From contig DAIEMM010000254.1 in the NCBI GenBank assembly GCA_027349605.1, forward strand, positions 1 to 8,335: a stretch of DNA of 8,335 bases. The letters run 5' to 3'. Under the pieces are notes generated by a model that saw only the letters and a program-made list of their open reading frames with translations, had not been told where the DNA came from and did no database searches. This document shows positions 1 to 7,912 of this stretch, piece by piece (position 1 is the stretch's first letter; every line of letters starts with the position of its first letter). The position numbers and the translations under genes were made by a program. Source of the DNA: Anaeromyxobacteraceae bacterium. Lineage in GTDB: Bacteria > Myxococcota > Myxococcia > Myxococcales > Anaeromyxobacteraceae.

Positions 1-1643
1 GCCTGCACCTGGCGGTCGAGGCCCTCGGAGCCTGGCGCGCCCTCCAGGCGCTGCTGCTCCGCCTGCCCGGGCTCGGGGCCCGCTTCGACGTGCGCCGGGG
101 CGCCGCCGCGGCCTGCATCCCGGTGACCGCCCTCTACGCGCTCGCCACCGGGGCGACGGTGCCCGTCCTGCGATCCGGCGTCGCAGCCCTCCTGGTCTTC
201 GTCTCGATCCTCCTGGGACGCCGGGCCAGCTCAGCGTCCGCCCTGGCGATCGCGGCGCTGGCGCTGCTCGCGCTCGACCCGGGCTGCCTCGTGGACGTGT
301 CGTTCCAGCTCTCCTTCGCCTCCGTGGCCGGGCTCGTCGCCCTGGCTCGTCCGCTCCGCGGAGCCCTGCCCCTCCGTCCCGACCGATCCCGCTGGCCAGG
401 CCGGGCGCTCGAGGCGGTGCTCCAGGGGGCGTCCGCGAGCGCCGCGGCGACGGTGGCCACCGCCCCCTTGCTGGCCCTCCACTTCCGCAGCCTCTCCACC
501 GTGTCCGTCGTCGCCAACGCGGTCGCCCTCCCGATCGCATCCGGGCTCACCGTGCTCGCGGCCCTGTCCTTCCTGGCCAGCGCCGCGGTGCCCCCGCTCG
601 CTCCGGCGCTGCCCTGGGCGTGCCGGCCGCTCGCCACCGTGTTCCTCCGCGTGAACGACGCGTTCGCGGCGCCCTCCTTCGCATCGGTGGGCGTCGCCTC
701 GCCGGGCTGGGGACTCGTCGCGGCCGCCTACGCAGCGGGGGCCGGGGCCTTCGTCGCGCGCGGGCGCCTCCGGTGGGTGCTCGCCGCCGCCGGGTGCGCT
801 CTCCTCTTCCTCCCCGGGCCTGCCCGGCTCGTGGCGGCCCGCGAGCGTGCGGGGATCGAGGTGATCTTCCTCGCGGTCGGACAGGGAGACTGCACCGTCC
901 TCCGCCTTCCCGACGGCTCCGCGGTGGTCGTCGACGCCGGAGGCGATCCCGCCGGCCGATACGACCCCGGGGCCCGCGACGTGCTCCCCTTCCTCCGCGA
1001 CATGGGGGTGAGCCGGATCGCGGCGGTCTTCGTCTCCCACCCCCACCCGGATCACCTGCAGGGGCTCCCCGCGGTGGTCGCGGGCCTGGGCGCCCGCCGC
1101 GTCTACGCCTCCCACGACCGGGGCGACGAGTTCGCCCGCGCCGCGTTCGCCCGGATGCCTCCGGCGACGGAGCTGGCCGCCGGAGACGAGGTCGTGCTCG
1201 GCGGTGTCCACTTTCGCGTCCTCGGGCCTCCGCGGGGCGACACCCGCCTCGTCGAGAACGACGCGTCCCTGGTCCTGCACGTCACCTACGGGGAGACCTC
1301 CTTCCTGCTGCCGGGCGACGTCGAGGCCGCCGGGGAGGCGGCGCTGCTCGCCTCCGGCGTCCCGCGCGCGGACGTGGTGAAGGCGCCGCACCACGGAAGC
1401 CGGACCAGCTCCGGCCGCGGGCTCATCGCCTCGTCGCATCCGCGCTGGGTGGTCTTCCCGGTCGGGGCCGGGAACCGCTACGGGTTCCCGCACGCCGAGA
1501 CGGTCGAGCGCTGGCGGGAGTCCGGCGCCGAGATCCTCCGCACCGACGAAGGGCCGGTCCGCTTCCGGTCCGACGGGAAGTCCGTCTGGCGCGCCCGCCC
1601 GGAGGGCGCCCTCGACGCCTGGGCGCTCGTCTCGGGGAGGTAG
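1..1643 (+). CDS. comEC: ComEC/Rec2-family DNA internalisation protein, 5' end outside window
   Basis: This is the C-terminal 546 residues of a ComEC/Rec2 protein. The family forms the inner-membrane channel that passes single-stranded DNA into the cell during natural transformation. The frame is open from base 3, so the GTG at 90 is not the real start; the residues before it (LHLAVEALGAW) continue the family's usual sequence. Visible residues 1 to about 270 are a run of hydrophobic helices (Competence domain), including DVSFQLSFASVAG. From about residue 285 a metallo-beta-lactamase-like domain follows, with VGQGD (874-888), a complete HPHPDH zinc motif (1038-1055), a GDVEA element, HHGSRTSS (1389-1412) and a VGAGNRYGFPH element near the end. 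The motif usually seen as FLDVGQGD reads FLAVGQGD here. The zinc ligands look intact, so nuclease activity is possible; that is inference. The stop TAG lies inside the leader of the next gene, which suggests co-translation. Confidence 0.95.
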   Translation, partial: LHLAVEALGAWRALQALLLRLPGLGARFDVRRGAAAACIPVTALYALATGATVPVLRSGVAALLVFVSILLGRRASSASALAIAALALLALDPGCLVDVSFQLSFASVAGLVALARPLRGALPLRPDRSRWPGRALEAVLQGASASAAATVATAPLLALHFRSLSTVSVVANAVALPIASGLTVLAALSFLASAAVPPLAPALPWACRPLATVFLRVNDAFAAPSFASVGVASPGWGLVAAAYAAGAGAFVARGRLRWVLAAAGCALLFLPGPARLVAARERAGIEVIFLAVGQGDCTVLRLPDGSAVVVDAGGDPAGRYDPGARDVLPFLRDMGVSRIAAVFVSHPHPDHLQGLPAVVAGLGARRVYASHDRGDEFARAAFARMPPATELAAGDEVVLGGVHFRVLGPPRGDTRLVENDASLVLHVTYGETSFLLPGDVEAAGEAALLASGVPRADVVKAPHHGSRTSSGRGLIASSHPRWVVFPVGAGNRYGFPHAETVERWRESGAEILRTDEGPVRFRSDGKSVWRARPEGALDAWALVSGR

Positions 1644-1652
1644 CGCACGTCC

Positions 1653-2375
1653 ATGGCCTCGCGAGCGACCCTCCACCGTCCCGGCGAACCTCCCCGGGAG
1701 GTGCCGCTCCCGCCGGGCACCACCACCGAGGTCCTCCCGTCGGTCCGGATCTCGTCGGCCGAGGCCCCCGGCATCGTCATCGAGGGCTCTCCGCGCCGGA
1801 TCCGGGTCGGCCACCGCCCGCTCCGCCGGGGCGAGCGGTGGCTCCTGCGGCCGGGACAGGCGGCCACGGTGGACGGGGCCCGGATCGTCGCCGGCTGGGA
1901 CGACCCCGGCACCGCCTCGGAGGCGCGCCTGGTGCTGCGGGCCGCCCTTCGCGGGGAGGATGCCGGCGACGGCCCGGAGATGGTGGCCGTCGCCGGGCCT
2001 CTGGCGGGCCGGCGGGTCCGGCTGCGAACCGGCGTGCTGGGCCGCGGGGCCGGCGCGGCGACTCGCCTCGACGACCCGACCGTCTCCCGGGCCCACGCCC
2101 GCCTGGAGGTCGAAGGGCGTCGCGTCCTGGTCGAGGATCTGGGGAGCAAGAACGGGTCGTGGCTCGCCGGCGGGCGCCTGGCCGGGCTCCGCGAGCTCGC
2201 GCCCGGCGAGGAGCTTCGGGCGGGCAGGACGGTGCTGGCCCTCGCCATCGACCCGCCGGGAACCCTGGCCCGGGCGTCCTCCCCGGCGGACTCCGTCGCG
2301 GGGCGCCTGCCGCTCCGTACGGCGTTGCTCGGCGCCGCGGCTGCGGCGGCGCTGGCGGCGCTCCTCCTGCTGTAG
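1653..2375 (+). CDS. FHA-domain protein with C-terminal membrane anchor
   Basis: This is a 240-residue protein. Residues about 108-200 form a forkhead-associated domain, a phosphothreonine-binding fold. The conserved residues are present: GRG at 130-132 with the key Arg131, S145-R-A-H148, and N167-G168 in the stretch DLGSKNG. Residues 220-240 are one hydrophobic segment rich in Ala and Leu that ends the protein, so it is probably tail-anchored with the FHA domain in the cytoplasm. Residues 1-105 are a separate region, probably beta-rich, that I do not recognise. The ATG at 1653 is supported by GGGGAGG at 1634-1640, which runs into the comEC stop, and the genes are 9 bp apart, so translational coupling is likely. 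Its phosphorylated partner is not visible and no kinase gene lies in the window. A link to DNA uptake is suggested only by the pairing with comEC. Confidence 0.88.
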   Translation: MASRATLHRPGEPPREVPLPPGTTTEVLPSVRISSAEAPGIVIEGSPRRIRVGHRPLRRGERWLLRPGQAATVDGARIVAGWDDPGTASEARLVLRAALRGEDAGDGPEMVAVAGPLAGRRVRLRTGVLGRGAGAATRLDDPTVSRAHARLEVEGRRVLVEDLGSKNGSWLAGGRLAGLRELAPGEELRAGRTVLALAIDPPGTLARASSPADSVAGRLPLRTALLGAAAAAALAALLLL

Positions 2376-2385
2376 CAGCGGCCCC

Positions 2386-3312
2386 CTAGAAGCGGCCTCC
2401 CAGGGCCCGGTAGGCCTGCTCCAGCGCCCCGAAGGTCGGGATCAAGATCGCGCCGGCCTGCCTCACCTCGTCGGGGCGTGCCTCGGCGGCCGCACCCCCG
2501 ACGTAGACGTCGACGCCGGCCGGAATCCCGTCGACCACCGACCGCACCGACTCCAGCGCCGACGGGCCGAGCTCCGTGCGCGTCAGCGCCAGCACCACGG
2601 CCCGGGCACCGGTCCTCCGCACCGCCTCCAGGACGTCACCGGTCGGAAGATCCGAGCCCAGGTAGACCACTCCCAGGCCTCCCGCGGCGGCGAGCATCGC
2701 GGCAGCGGTGATGCCGAGCTCGTGACGCTCTCCGGGAGGGGTCGCGAAGACGAGGCCGGCGCGGCCATCGCGCGGAGCCTGCACGCGGACCAGCGAGCCG
2801 AGGAGGTTGCGCAGGGAGGCCGACACCATGTGCTCCTGGGCGACCGTGAACCGGCCCTCCTGCCACCCCTGCCCGACCTGGCGCATGAAGGGCAGGACGA
2901 CCTCGTGCACCATCTCCCTGGAGGAGAGCACCGCGGAGAGCCTGCCCAGCTTCCGGTCCACCGCAGGGAGGTCGTATCGGTCGACCGCCTCGAGCAACCC
3001 CTTCAGGTCGACGGCGTCGGCCTTCCCGTCCCGGTCGTGCGGCTCGAGCCCCGCCTCGAGCAGCTTCCCGAGTTCCGGCTCCCCCAGATTGGCGATGCGG
3101 CCGATGGCGTGCCCGCGCTCGACGAGGCGACGGAGCAGCTTCAGCTTCTGGAGGTCCCCGTCGTCGTAGAGCCGTCCGCGGTCGTCCCGCCCGGGCTCGA
3201 CGGCGCCGTAGCGCCTTTCCCAGGCGCGCAGCGTGTCGATGGGAATCCCGGTCAGCCGGGCGATGACGCGGATCGGGTACTTGCCAGGGGGTTTCGCGAG
3301 CGCGGGTTCCAT
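2386..3312 (-). CDS. MerR-family regulator with cobalamin-binding domain (CarH/LitR-like)
   Basis: This 308-residue protein has the three-part architecture of CarA/CarH/LitR repressors. Residues about 11-80 are a MerR winged helix (TGIPIDTLRAWERRYG). Residues about 100-178 are the helical cap, and residues about 184-308 are a Rossmann-type B12-binding domain. The cap carries the Wx9EH signature (W150, E160, H161), which in CarH packs against the upper face of adenosylcobalamin. ERHELG (195-200) gives the lower axial ligand His197, with Glu in place of the usual Asp of DxHxxG. In characterised CarH proteins, dark adenosylcobalamin-bound tetramers repress promoters and light breaks the Co-C bond and releases DNA; that behaviour is inferred here. 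In the leader, AGGAA lies 7 nt before the ATG and AGGAG touches it. The gene is divergent from the SRPBCC gene and probably controls it and itself. The stop is 10 bp from the convergent FHA gene. A light-independent CarA-like role is the main alternative. Confidence 0.93.
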   Translation of the reverse strand: MEPALAKPPGKYPIRVIARLTGIPIDTLRAWERRYGAVEPGRDDRGRLYDDGDLQKLKLLRRLVERGHAIGRIANLGEPELGKLLEAGLEPHDRDGKADAVDLKGLLEAVDRYDLPAVDRKLGRLSAVLSSREMVHEVVLPFMRQVGQGWQEGRFTVAQEHMVSASLRNLLGSLVRVQAPRDGRAGLVFATPPGERHELGITAAAMLAAAGGLGVVYLGSDLPTGDVLEAVRRTGARAVVLALTRTELGPSALESVRSVVDGIPAGVDVYVGGAAAEARPDEVRQAGAILIPTFGALEQAYRALGGRF

Positions 3313-3389
3313 CTCCTGATTCCTAGCGCCTCGGAAAGTGCTTGCAAGCTCTTTGTCCTGCCATTATCCATGACAAATAGAGGCAAACG
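3313..3389. promoter_or_regulatory. Divergent promoter/operator region with inverted repeat
   Basis: This 77-bp gap separates the divergent MerR-B12 and SRPBCC starts. It is about 48% GC in an otherwise very GC-rich window. It contains an imperfect inverted repeat, TTTGTCcTG-N8-CAtGACAAA at 3352-3377, with 8 of 9 arm positions pairing. An 8-bp palindrome CTTGCAAG lies at 3341-3348. A possible rightward promoter is TTGCAA (3342-3347) with a weak -10 near 3364-3370. On the minus strand GATAAT (complement of 3363-3368) is a -10-like hexamer without a convincing -35. AGAGG at 3379-3383 is the ribosome-binding site for the rightward gene. The repeat overlaps the likely promoter elements, as expected for a repressor site. 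Binding by the adjacent regulator is inference, and the exact promoter hexamers are uncertain. Confidence 0.6.
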
Positions 3390-3872
3390 ATGATCCGCAT
3401 TCACCTGCTCGAGCGATCCCAGGTCGTCCCCCTCCCCCGGCCGGAAGTCTTCGCCTTCTTCGCCGACCCCAGGAACCTGGAAGCCATCACCCCGGAGTTC
3501 CTGAACTTTTCGATCTTCCCACCGGTCCCCTCCTCGCTCGACGTCGATTCGCGCATCGACTACCGCCTCTCGCTCTTCGGGGTGCCGTTCCGGTGGCGGA
3601 CCCGCATCGCCGCGTGGCAGCCCGGGGTGCGGTTCGTGGACGTCCAGGAACGCGGGCCATACGCGCTCTGGCACCATACCCACACCTTCGCGGACGAGGG
3701 GCAAGGCACGCGCGTGACCGAACGCGTGGAGTACCGGCTTCCTCTCGGGGCGCTCGGCGAGGTCGCGCACCCGCTCATGGTGCGTCGCACCCTGGCGCGG
3801 ATATTCGACCACCGTCAGGAGCGGGTCGCGACCCTCCTCGGCGGGGCTCCCGGGACGAAGCGCGCCGCCTGA
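3390..3872 (+). CDS. SRPBCC-fold (START/Bet v1-like) ligand-binding protein
   Basis: This is a 160-residue soluble protein of the SRPBCC superfamily, close in style to the COG4276-type proteins often labelled cyclase/dehydrase. The family fold encloses a hydrophobic pocket. Visible family features are the N-terminal P-x-x-E-V-F-A-F-F-A-D-P-R-N-L segment (residues 16-30), ITPEFLNF (33-40), the strands around IDYRL and FRWRTRI (56-73), the highly conserved RGPYALWHHTHTF block (88-100), and a C-terminal helix (about 127-150) with VRRTLARIFDHRQ. The length is typical of the family and there is no signal peptide or membrane segment. The ATG has AGAGG 6 nt upstream. It is transcribed away from the cobalamin-binding regulator and is the obvious candidate target of that regulator. 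The ligand is not predictable from sequence; lipid, isoprenoid or polyketide-like molecules are typical of the fold. Only 6 bp separate its stop from that of purA. Confidence 0.87.
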   Translation: MIRIHLLERSQVVPLPRPEVFAFFADPRNLEAITPEFLNFSIFPPVPSSLDVDSRIDYRLSLFGVPFRWRTRIAAWQPGVRFVDVQERGPYALWHHTHTFADEGQGTRVTERVEYRLPLGALGEVAHPLMVRRTLARIFDHRQERVATLLGGAPGTKRAA

Positions 3873-3878
3873 TCGGCC

Positions 3879-5174
<1,296 letters not shown>

Positions 5175-5196
5175 GTGCCTGGCTCCTCGCAGCGAT

Positions 5197-5214
5197 GCGC
5201 CGTCTCTTCGGCGC
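5197..5214 (-). other. GC-rich hairpin in the hisZ-purA gap
   Basis: On the plus strand GCGCCG (5197-5202), a 6-nt TCTCTT loop and CGGCGC (5209-5214) form a perfect 6-bp stem, extendable by one G-U pair. In the leftward transcript it lies 8 nt upstream of the purA ribosome-binding site (5183-5188). No T-tract follows it in the direction of transcription, so it does not look like an intrinsic terminator. It may be an intergenic mRNA structure affecting processing or translation, or a chance stem in GC-rich DNA. I see nothing else in the 84-bp gap beyond the ribosome-binding site. Confidence 0.4.
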
Positions 5215-5258
5215 GCGCGATGTCCGACGTTACCAGGGGTGGGCGACGGGGGCCACCG

Positions 5259-6257
5259 TCATCGTCGGGTCCCCCGCGGAACCCTCCGCTCGAGCGCCTG
5301 GGTGGCGTATTCGAGGTCGACCGCGAAGCCGATGGCGGGGCCGGGTCTCCCGAAGCGGGCGAGCAGGCCGTCGTACCGCCCGCCGGAGGCGACGGCGCTT
5401 CCGGCCCCGGGCGCGTACCCGGCGAAGGTGATGCCGGTGTAGTACCCGAGCCCACGGACCTCGCCGAGATCCAGCTCCACGGCGCGGACGCCGCGGCGGC
5501 GCGCGATCTTGAGCGCCGCCTCGAGCTCGGCGAGGGGTGCGGCCGCCCCCGGCACTCCCCGGGCGACCGAGCGGGCCCGGGAGAGCGCTCCCTCGCCGTA
5601 GAGTCCGGCCAGGGAGGGCAGCACCTTGCGGGCGACGGCCGAGCCCCGGGCCTTGCCGGCCAGCCGGGAGAGCGCCGCCTCGTCCTTGCGGGAGAGCGCC
5701 TCCTCCGCCTCCGCCCTGGCCCCGCCCCGGAGGCCGGCCGCCTCGAGCACGGCGCCGGCGAAGCGGGCGTGCCCCACCTCCACCACGGCGGCGTCGAGCC
5801 CCACGCCGTCGAGGGCCTTGCGGAGCACGGCGAGCGCCTCGGCGTCGGCCGAGGGCCCCCCGGCCCCGAGAAGCTCGACCCCCGCCTGGTAGACCTCGCG
5901 CGGGCGGCCCGCGCGGGCCTCGCGAGCCCGCAGCACCGGCCCGTCGTAGCAGATCCGCGCCGGGTCGGGCATCGCGTCCGGGCGAGCCGCGTAGAGCCGG
6001 ACGATCTGCGGCGTGATGTCGGGGCGGATGGCCACCACCTCCCCCGAGCCGGGCTCGACGAACTTCAGCACCTGGGCGAGTGCCGCCGGGGAGAGTCCCC
6101 GCTCCACGACCTCGAGACGCTCCAGCGTCGGGAGCAGGACCCGGCGGTAGCGGAAGGCGGCGAAGACCTCGTGCAGCCGGGCCGACAGGTCGGCCAGATG
6201 GGCCGAGTGGTCCGGCGTCAGGTCGCGGAGTCCGAGCGGGAGGGAGAGGTCGAGCAT
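5259..6257 (-). CDS. hisZ: ATP phosphoribosyltransferase regulatory subunit HisZ
   Basis: HisZ is a paralogue of the histidyl-tRNA synthetase catalytic domain that no longer charges tRNA. It pairs with the short form of HisG to make the active, histidine-sensitive ATP phosphoribosyltransferase, the first step of histidine synthesis. With the start at 6257 the protein has 332 residues. Motifs are RPDITPQIVRL (78-88), YDGPVLR (104-110), QAGVELLG (124-131), GLGYYTGITF (269-278) and GGRYDGLLARFG (292-303). There is no C-terminal anticodon-binding domain, which separates it from HisS. In the HisS-type RGLDYYTG motif the Asp is Gly here. An earlier in-frame ATG at 6299 would add 14 residues with no family resemblance, overlap serA by 32 bp and lack a ribosome-binding site. 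The chosen start lies 10 bp after serA, although its own ribosome-binding site is weak (GTAGAG), so coupling to serA is likely. hisG is not in the window. Confidence 0.92.
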   Translation of the reverse strand: MLDLSLPLGLRDLTPDHSAHLADLSARLHEVFAAFRYRRVLLPTLERLEVVERGLSPAALAQVLKFVEPGSGEVVAIRPDITPQIVRLYAARPDAMPDPARICYDGPVLRAREARAGRPREVYQAGVELLGAGGPSADAEALAVLRKALDGVGLDAAVVEVGHARFAGAVLEAAGLRGGARAEAEEALSRKDEAALSRLAGKARGSAVARKVLPSLAGLYGEGALSRARSVARGVPGAAAPLAELEAALKIARRRGVRAVELDLGEVRGLGYYTGITFAGYAPGAGSAVASGGRYDGLLARFGRPGPAIGFAVDLEYATQALERRVPRGTRR

Positions 6258-6267
6258 GGGCCCGACT

Positions 6268-7851
6268 CTACAGCCGGATGCGCCGGACGTCGCGGACATG
6301 GGGCAGCGCCCGCAGCGTGTCGAGCACCGCCGGCGATGGATCCGAGTCCACGTTGAGGAGGGAGGCGGCCGCCCCCGAGTCGTCCCGGGAGAGCGAGATG
6401 CGGGCGATGTTCACCCCCGCCGAGCCCAGCGCGGTCCCGATGTTGCCCACCACGCCCGGCGCGTCGTCGTTCACGCAGAGGATGATGTTCCCCTCGGGGA
6501 CCGCCTCCAGCCGGAACTGGTTCACCCGGACGATGCGCGCGTCGCGGCGACCGAAGACCGTGCCTGCCACCACCGCCTCCCCGCCCGACCCGCCCACGAC
6601 CACCGAGACCGTGCTGACGTAGTCCTGGTGCCCGGCTGCGCGCTCCTCCAGGACGGCGATGCCCCGATCCCGGGCGATGCCCGGCGCGCTCACCTCGTTC
6701 ACCGGGGAGGCCTCCACGGTGGAGAGGAGCCCCTTCAGCACGGCCGCCGTGAGCGGACGCTGCGGGGCCTCGGCCACCTCGCCGGCGAAGATCACGCGGA
6801 CCTCGCGGACCCCGGCGGGGGCGATCTGCGCCGCGAGCACCCCCAGCTTCTCGCAGAGCTTGAGGTAGGGGCCGAAGCGCTCGCGTGCCTCCCGCGACAT
6901 CGAGGGCACGTTGATGGCGTTCCGGACCTCGCCCCGCGTCAGGTAGGCGGCGAGCTGCTCCGCGATGCCGACCGCCACGGCCGCCTGGGCCTCCTCGGTG
7001 GAGGCCCCCAGGTGCGGGGTGCAGATGAAGGCGTCGAGCTTGAGGAGCGGGTTGTCCGGCGACACCGGCTCCTTCTCGAAGACGTCGAACGCGGCGCCAC
7101 CGACGTGCCCCGAGGCGATCGCCGCGGCGAGCGCGGCCTCGTCCACCAGGCCGCCGCGCGCGCAGTTGACGATGAGGACTCCCTTCTTCATCCGGGCCAG
7201 CGTTCCGGCGTTCACCACGTTGCGGGTCTGCTCGGTGAGCGGCACGTGGAGCGAGATGACGTCGGCCCGCGCCCACAGCTCGTCGAGGGTCACGAGCTCC
7301 ACCCCGAGCTCGGCGGCAGCCTCGGCGGAGATGAAGGGGTCGTAGGCCACCGCGCTCATCTTCATGGACCGGGCGCGGTCCACCACCACCGACCCGATGT
7401 TCCCGATCCCCACCACGCCGAGCGTCTTCCCGGCCAGCTCGTGCCCCTGGAAGCGCTTCTTCTCCCACTTCCCCGCCTTGATGGAGGCGGTGGCCTGCGC
7501 GACGTGGCGGGAGAGCGCGAGCATCATGCCGATGGCGAGTTCCGCCACGGTGACCGAGGACCCTCCCGGCGAGTTCATCACCACGATGCCCCTTCGGGTG
7601 GCTGCCTCCAGGTCGACGTTGTCGATTCCCACTCCGGCTCGCCCCACCACGCGCAGGCGCGACGCCTTCTCCAGGACGCGGGCCGTCACCTTGGTCGCGC
7701 TGCGGACGGCGATGGCGTCGTAGTCCCCGATGGCGGCCTCGAGCTCCTCCGGCTTCATCCCGACCCGGACGTCGACCTGGAGCCCCGCGCGGCGGAGGAC
7801 ATCCACGCCGTCGGAGGAGAGGTCGTCGGCAACGAGAACGCGGTGGGACAT
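6268..7851 (-). CDS. serA: D-3-phosphoglycerate dehydrogenase (long form with ASB and ACT domains)
   Basis: This enzyme oxidises 3-phosphoglycerate to 3-phosphohydroxypyruvate with NAD+, the first step of the phosphorylated serine pathway. The 527 residues match the long form found in many bacteria. The substrate-binding domain is split around the NAD-binding Rossmann domain, which carries GIGNIG (148-153). The catalytic residues fit Arg232 (in ARGG), Glu261 (in EKEP) and His280 (in TPHLGAS), with the spacing usual for 2-hydroxyacid dehydrogenases. Residues about 320-450 form the allosteric substrate-binding (ASB) domain, including NAINVPS at its start. Residues about 455-527 are an ACT domain (NDDAPGVVGNIG), which in this family is associated with serine feedback inhibition. 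The start ATG has AGGAGA (complement of 7856-7861) 4 nt upstream. It is the first gene of the run continuing into hisZ and purA. Serine-sensitive regulation is inferred from the domains only. Confidence 0.97.
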   Translation of the reverse strand: MSHRVLVADDLSSDGVDVLRRAGLQVDVRVGMKPEELEAAIGDYDAIAVRSATKVTARVLEKASRLRVVGRAGVGIDNVDLEAATRRGIVVMNSPGGSSVTVAELAIGMMLALSRHVAQATASIKAGKWEKKRFQGHELAGKTLGVVGIGNIGSVVVDRARSMKMSAVAYDPFISAEAAAELGVELVTLDELWARADVISLHVPLTEQTRNVVNAGTLARMKKGVLIVNCARGGLVDEAALAAAIASGHVGGAAFDVFEKEPVSPDNPLLKLDAFICTPHLGASTEEAQAAVAVGIAEQLAAYLTRGEVRNAINVPSMSREARERFGPYLKLCEKLGVLAAQIAPAGVREVRVIFAGEVAEAPQRPLTAAVLKGLLSTVEASPVNEVSAPGIARDRGIAVLEERAAGHQDYVSTVSVVVGGSGGEAVVAGTVFGRRDARIVRVNQFRLEAVPEGNIILCVNDDAPGVVGNIGTALGSAGVNIARISLSRDDSGAAASLLNVDSDPSPAVLDTLRALPHVRDVRRIRL

Positions 7852-7912
7852 GGACTCTCCTGGAGTGGACCAGCGGGTGGACCCGGGGAGTTAACGCAGC
7901 GCGCCGCCCGGT
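7852..7912 (-). promoter_or_regulatory. serA leader with short direct repeats and possible promoter
   Basis: This 61-bp gap lies between the TetR gene and serA. It holds the serA ribosome-binding site (complement of 7856-7861) and two copies of GTGGACC (plus strand, 7865-7871 and 7877-7883) with a 12-bp period. A weak promoter candidate reads leftward: TTGAAC (complement of 7911-7916, overlapping the TetR stop) and, 16-17 bp later, a poor -10 around GTTAAC (7890-7895). The repeats would then lie just downstream of the promoter, where a regulator could act. The promoter call is weak, and serA may equally be read from a promoter upstream of the TetR gene. Confidence 0.35.

Noticed and set aside
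231..2096. Long minus-strand open frame opposite comEC and the FHA gene
   Set aside because: The translation is rich in Gly, Arg, Pro and Ala without any domain, and the plus-strand reading is strongly conserved.
620..2389. Plus-strand frame overlapping comEC and the FHA gene in another phase
   Set aside because: The translation is dominated by Arg, Gly and Pro, typical of an out-of-phase frame in GC-rich coding DNA.
2367..2397. Small stem CTGC-TGTA-GCAG and repeated AGCGGCC at the FHA/MerR convergent junction, considered as a terminator
   Set aside because: The stem is only 4 bp with no T-tract, and the repeat is short and partly inside coding sequence; I see no intrinsic terminator.
6255..6299. 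Upstream hisZ start at 6299
   Set aside because: The extra 14 residues do not resemble HisZ, the start has no ribosome-binding site, and it would overlap serA by 32 bp.
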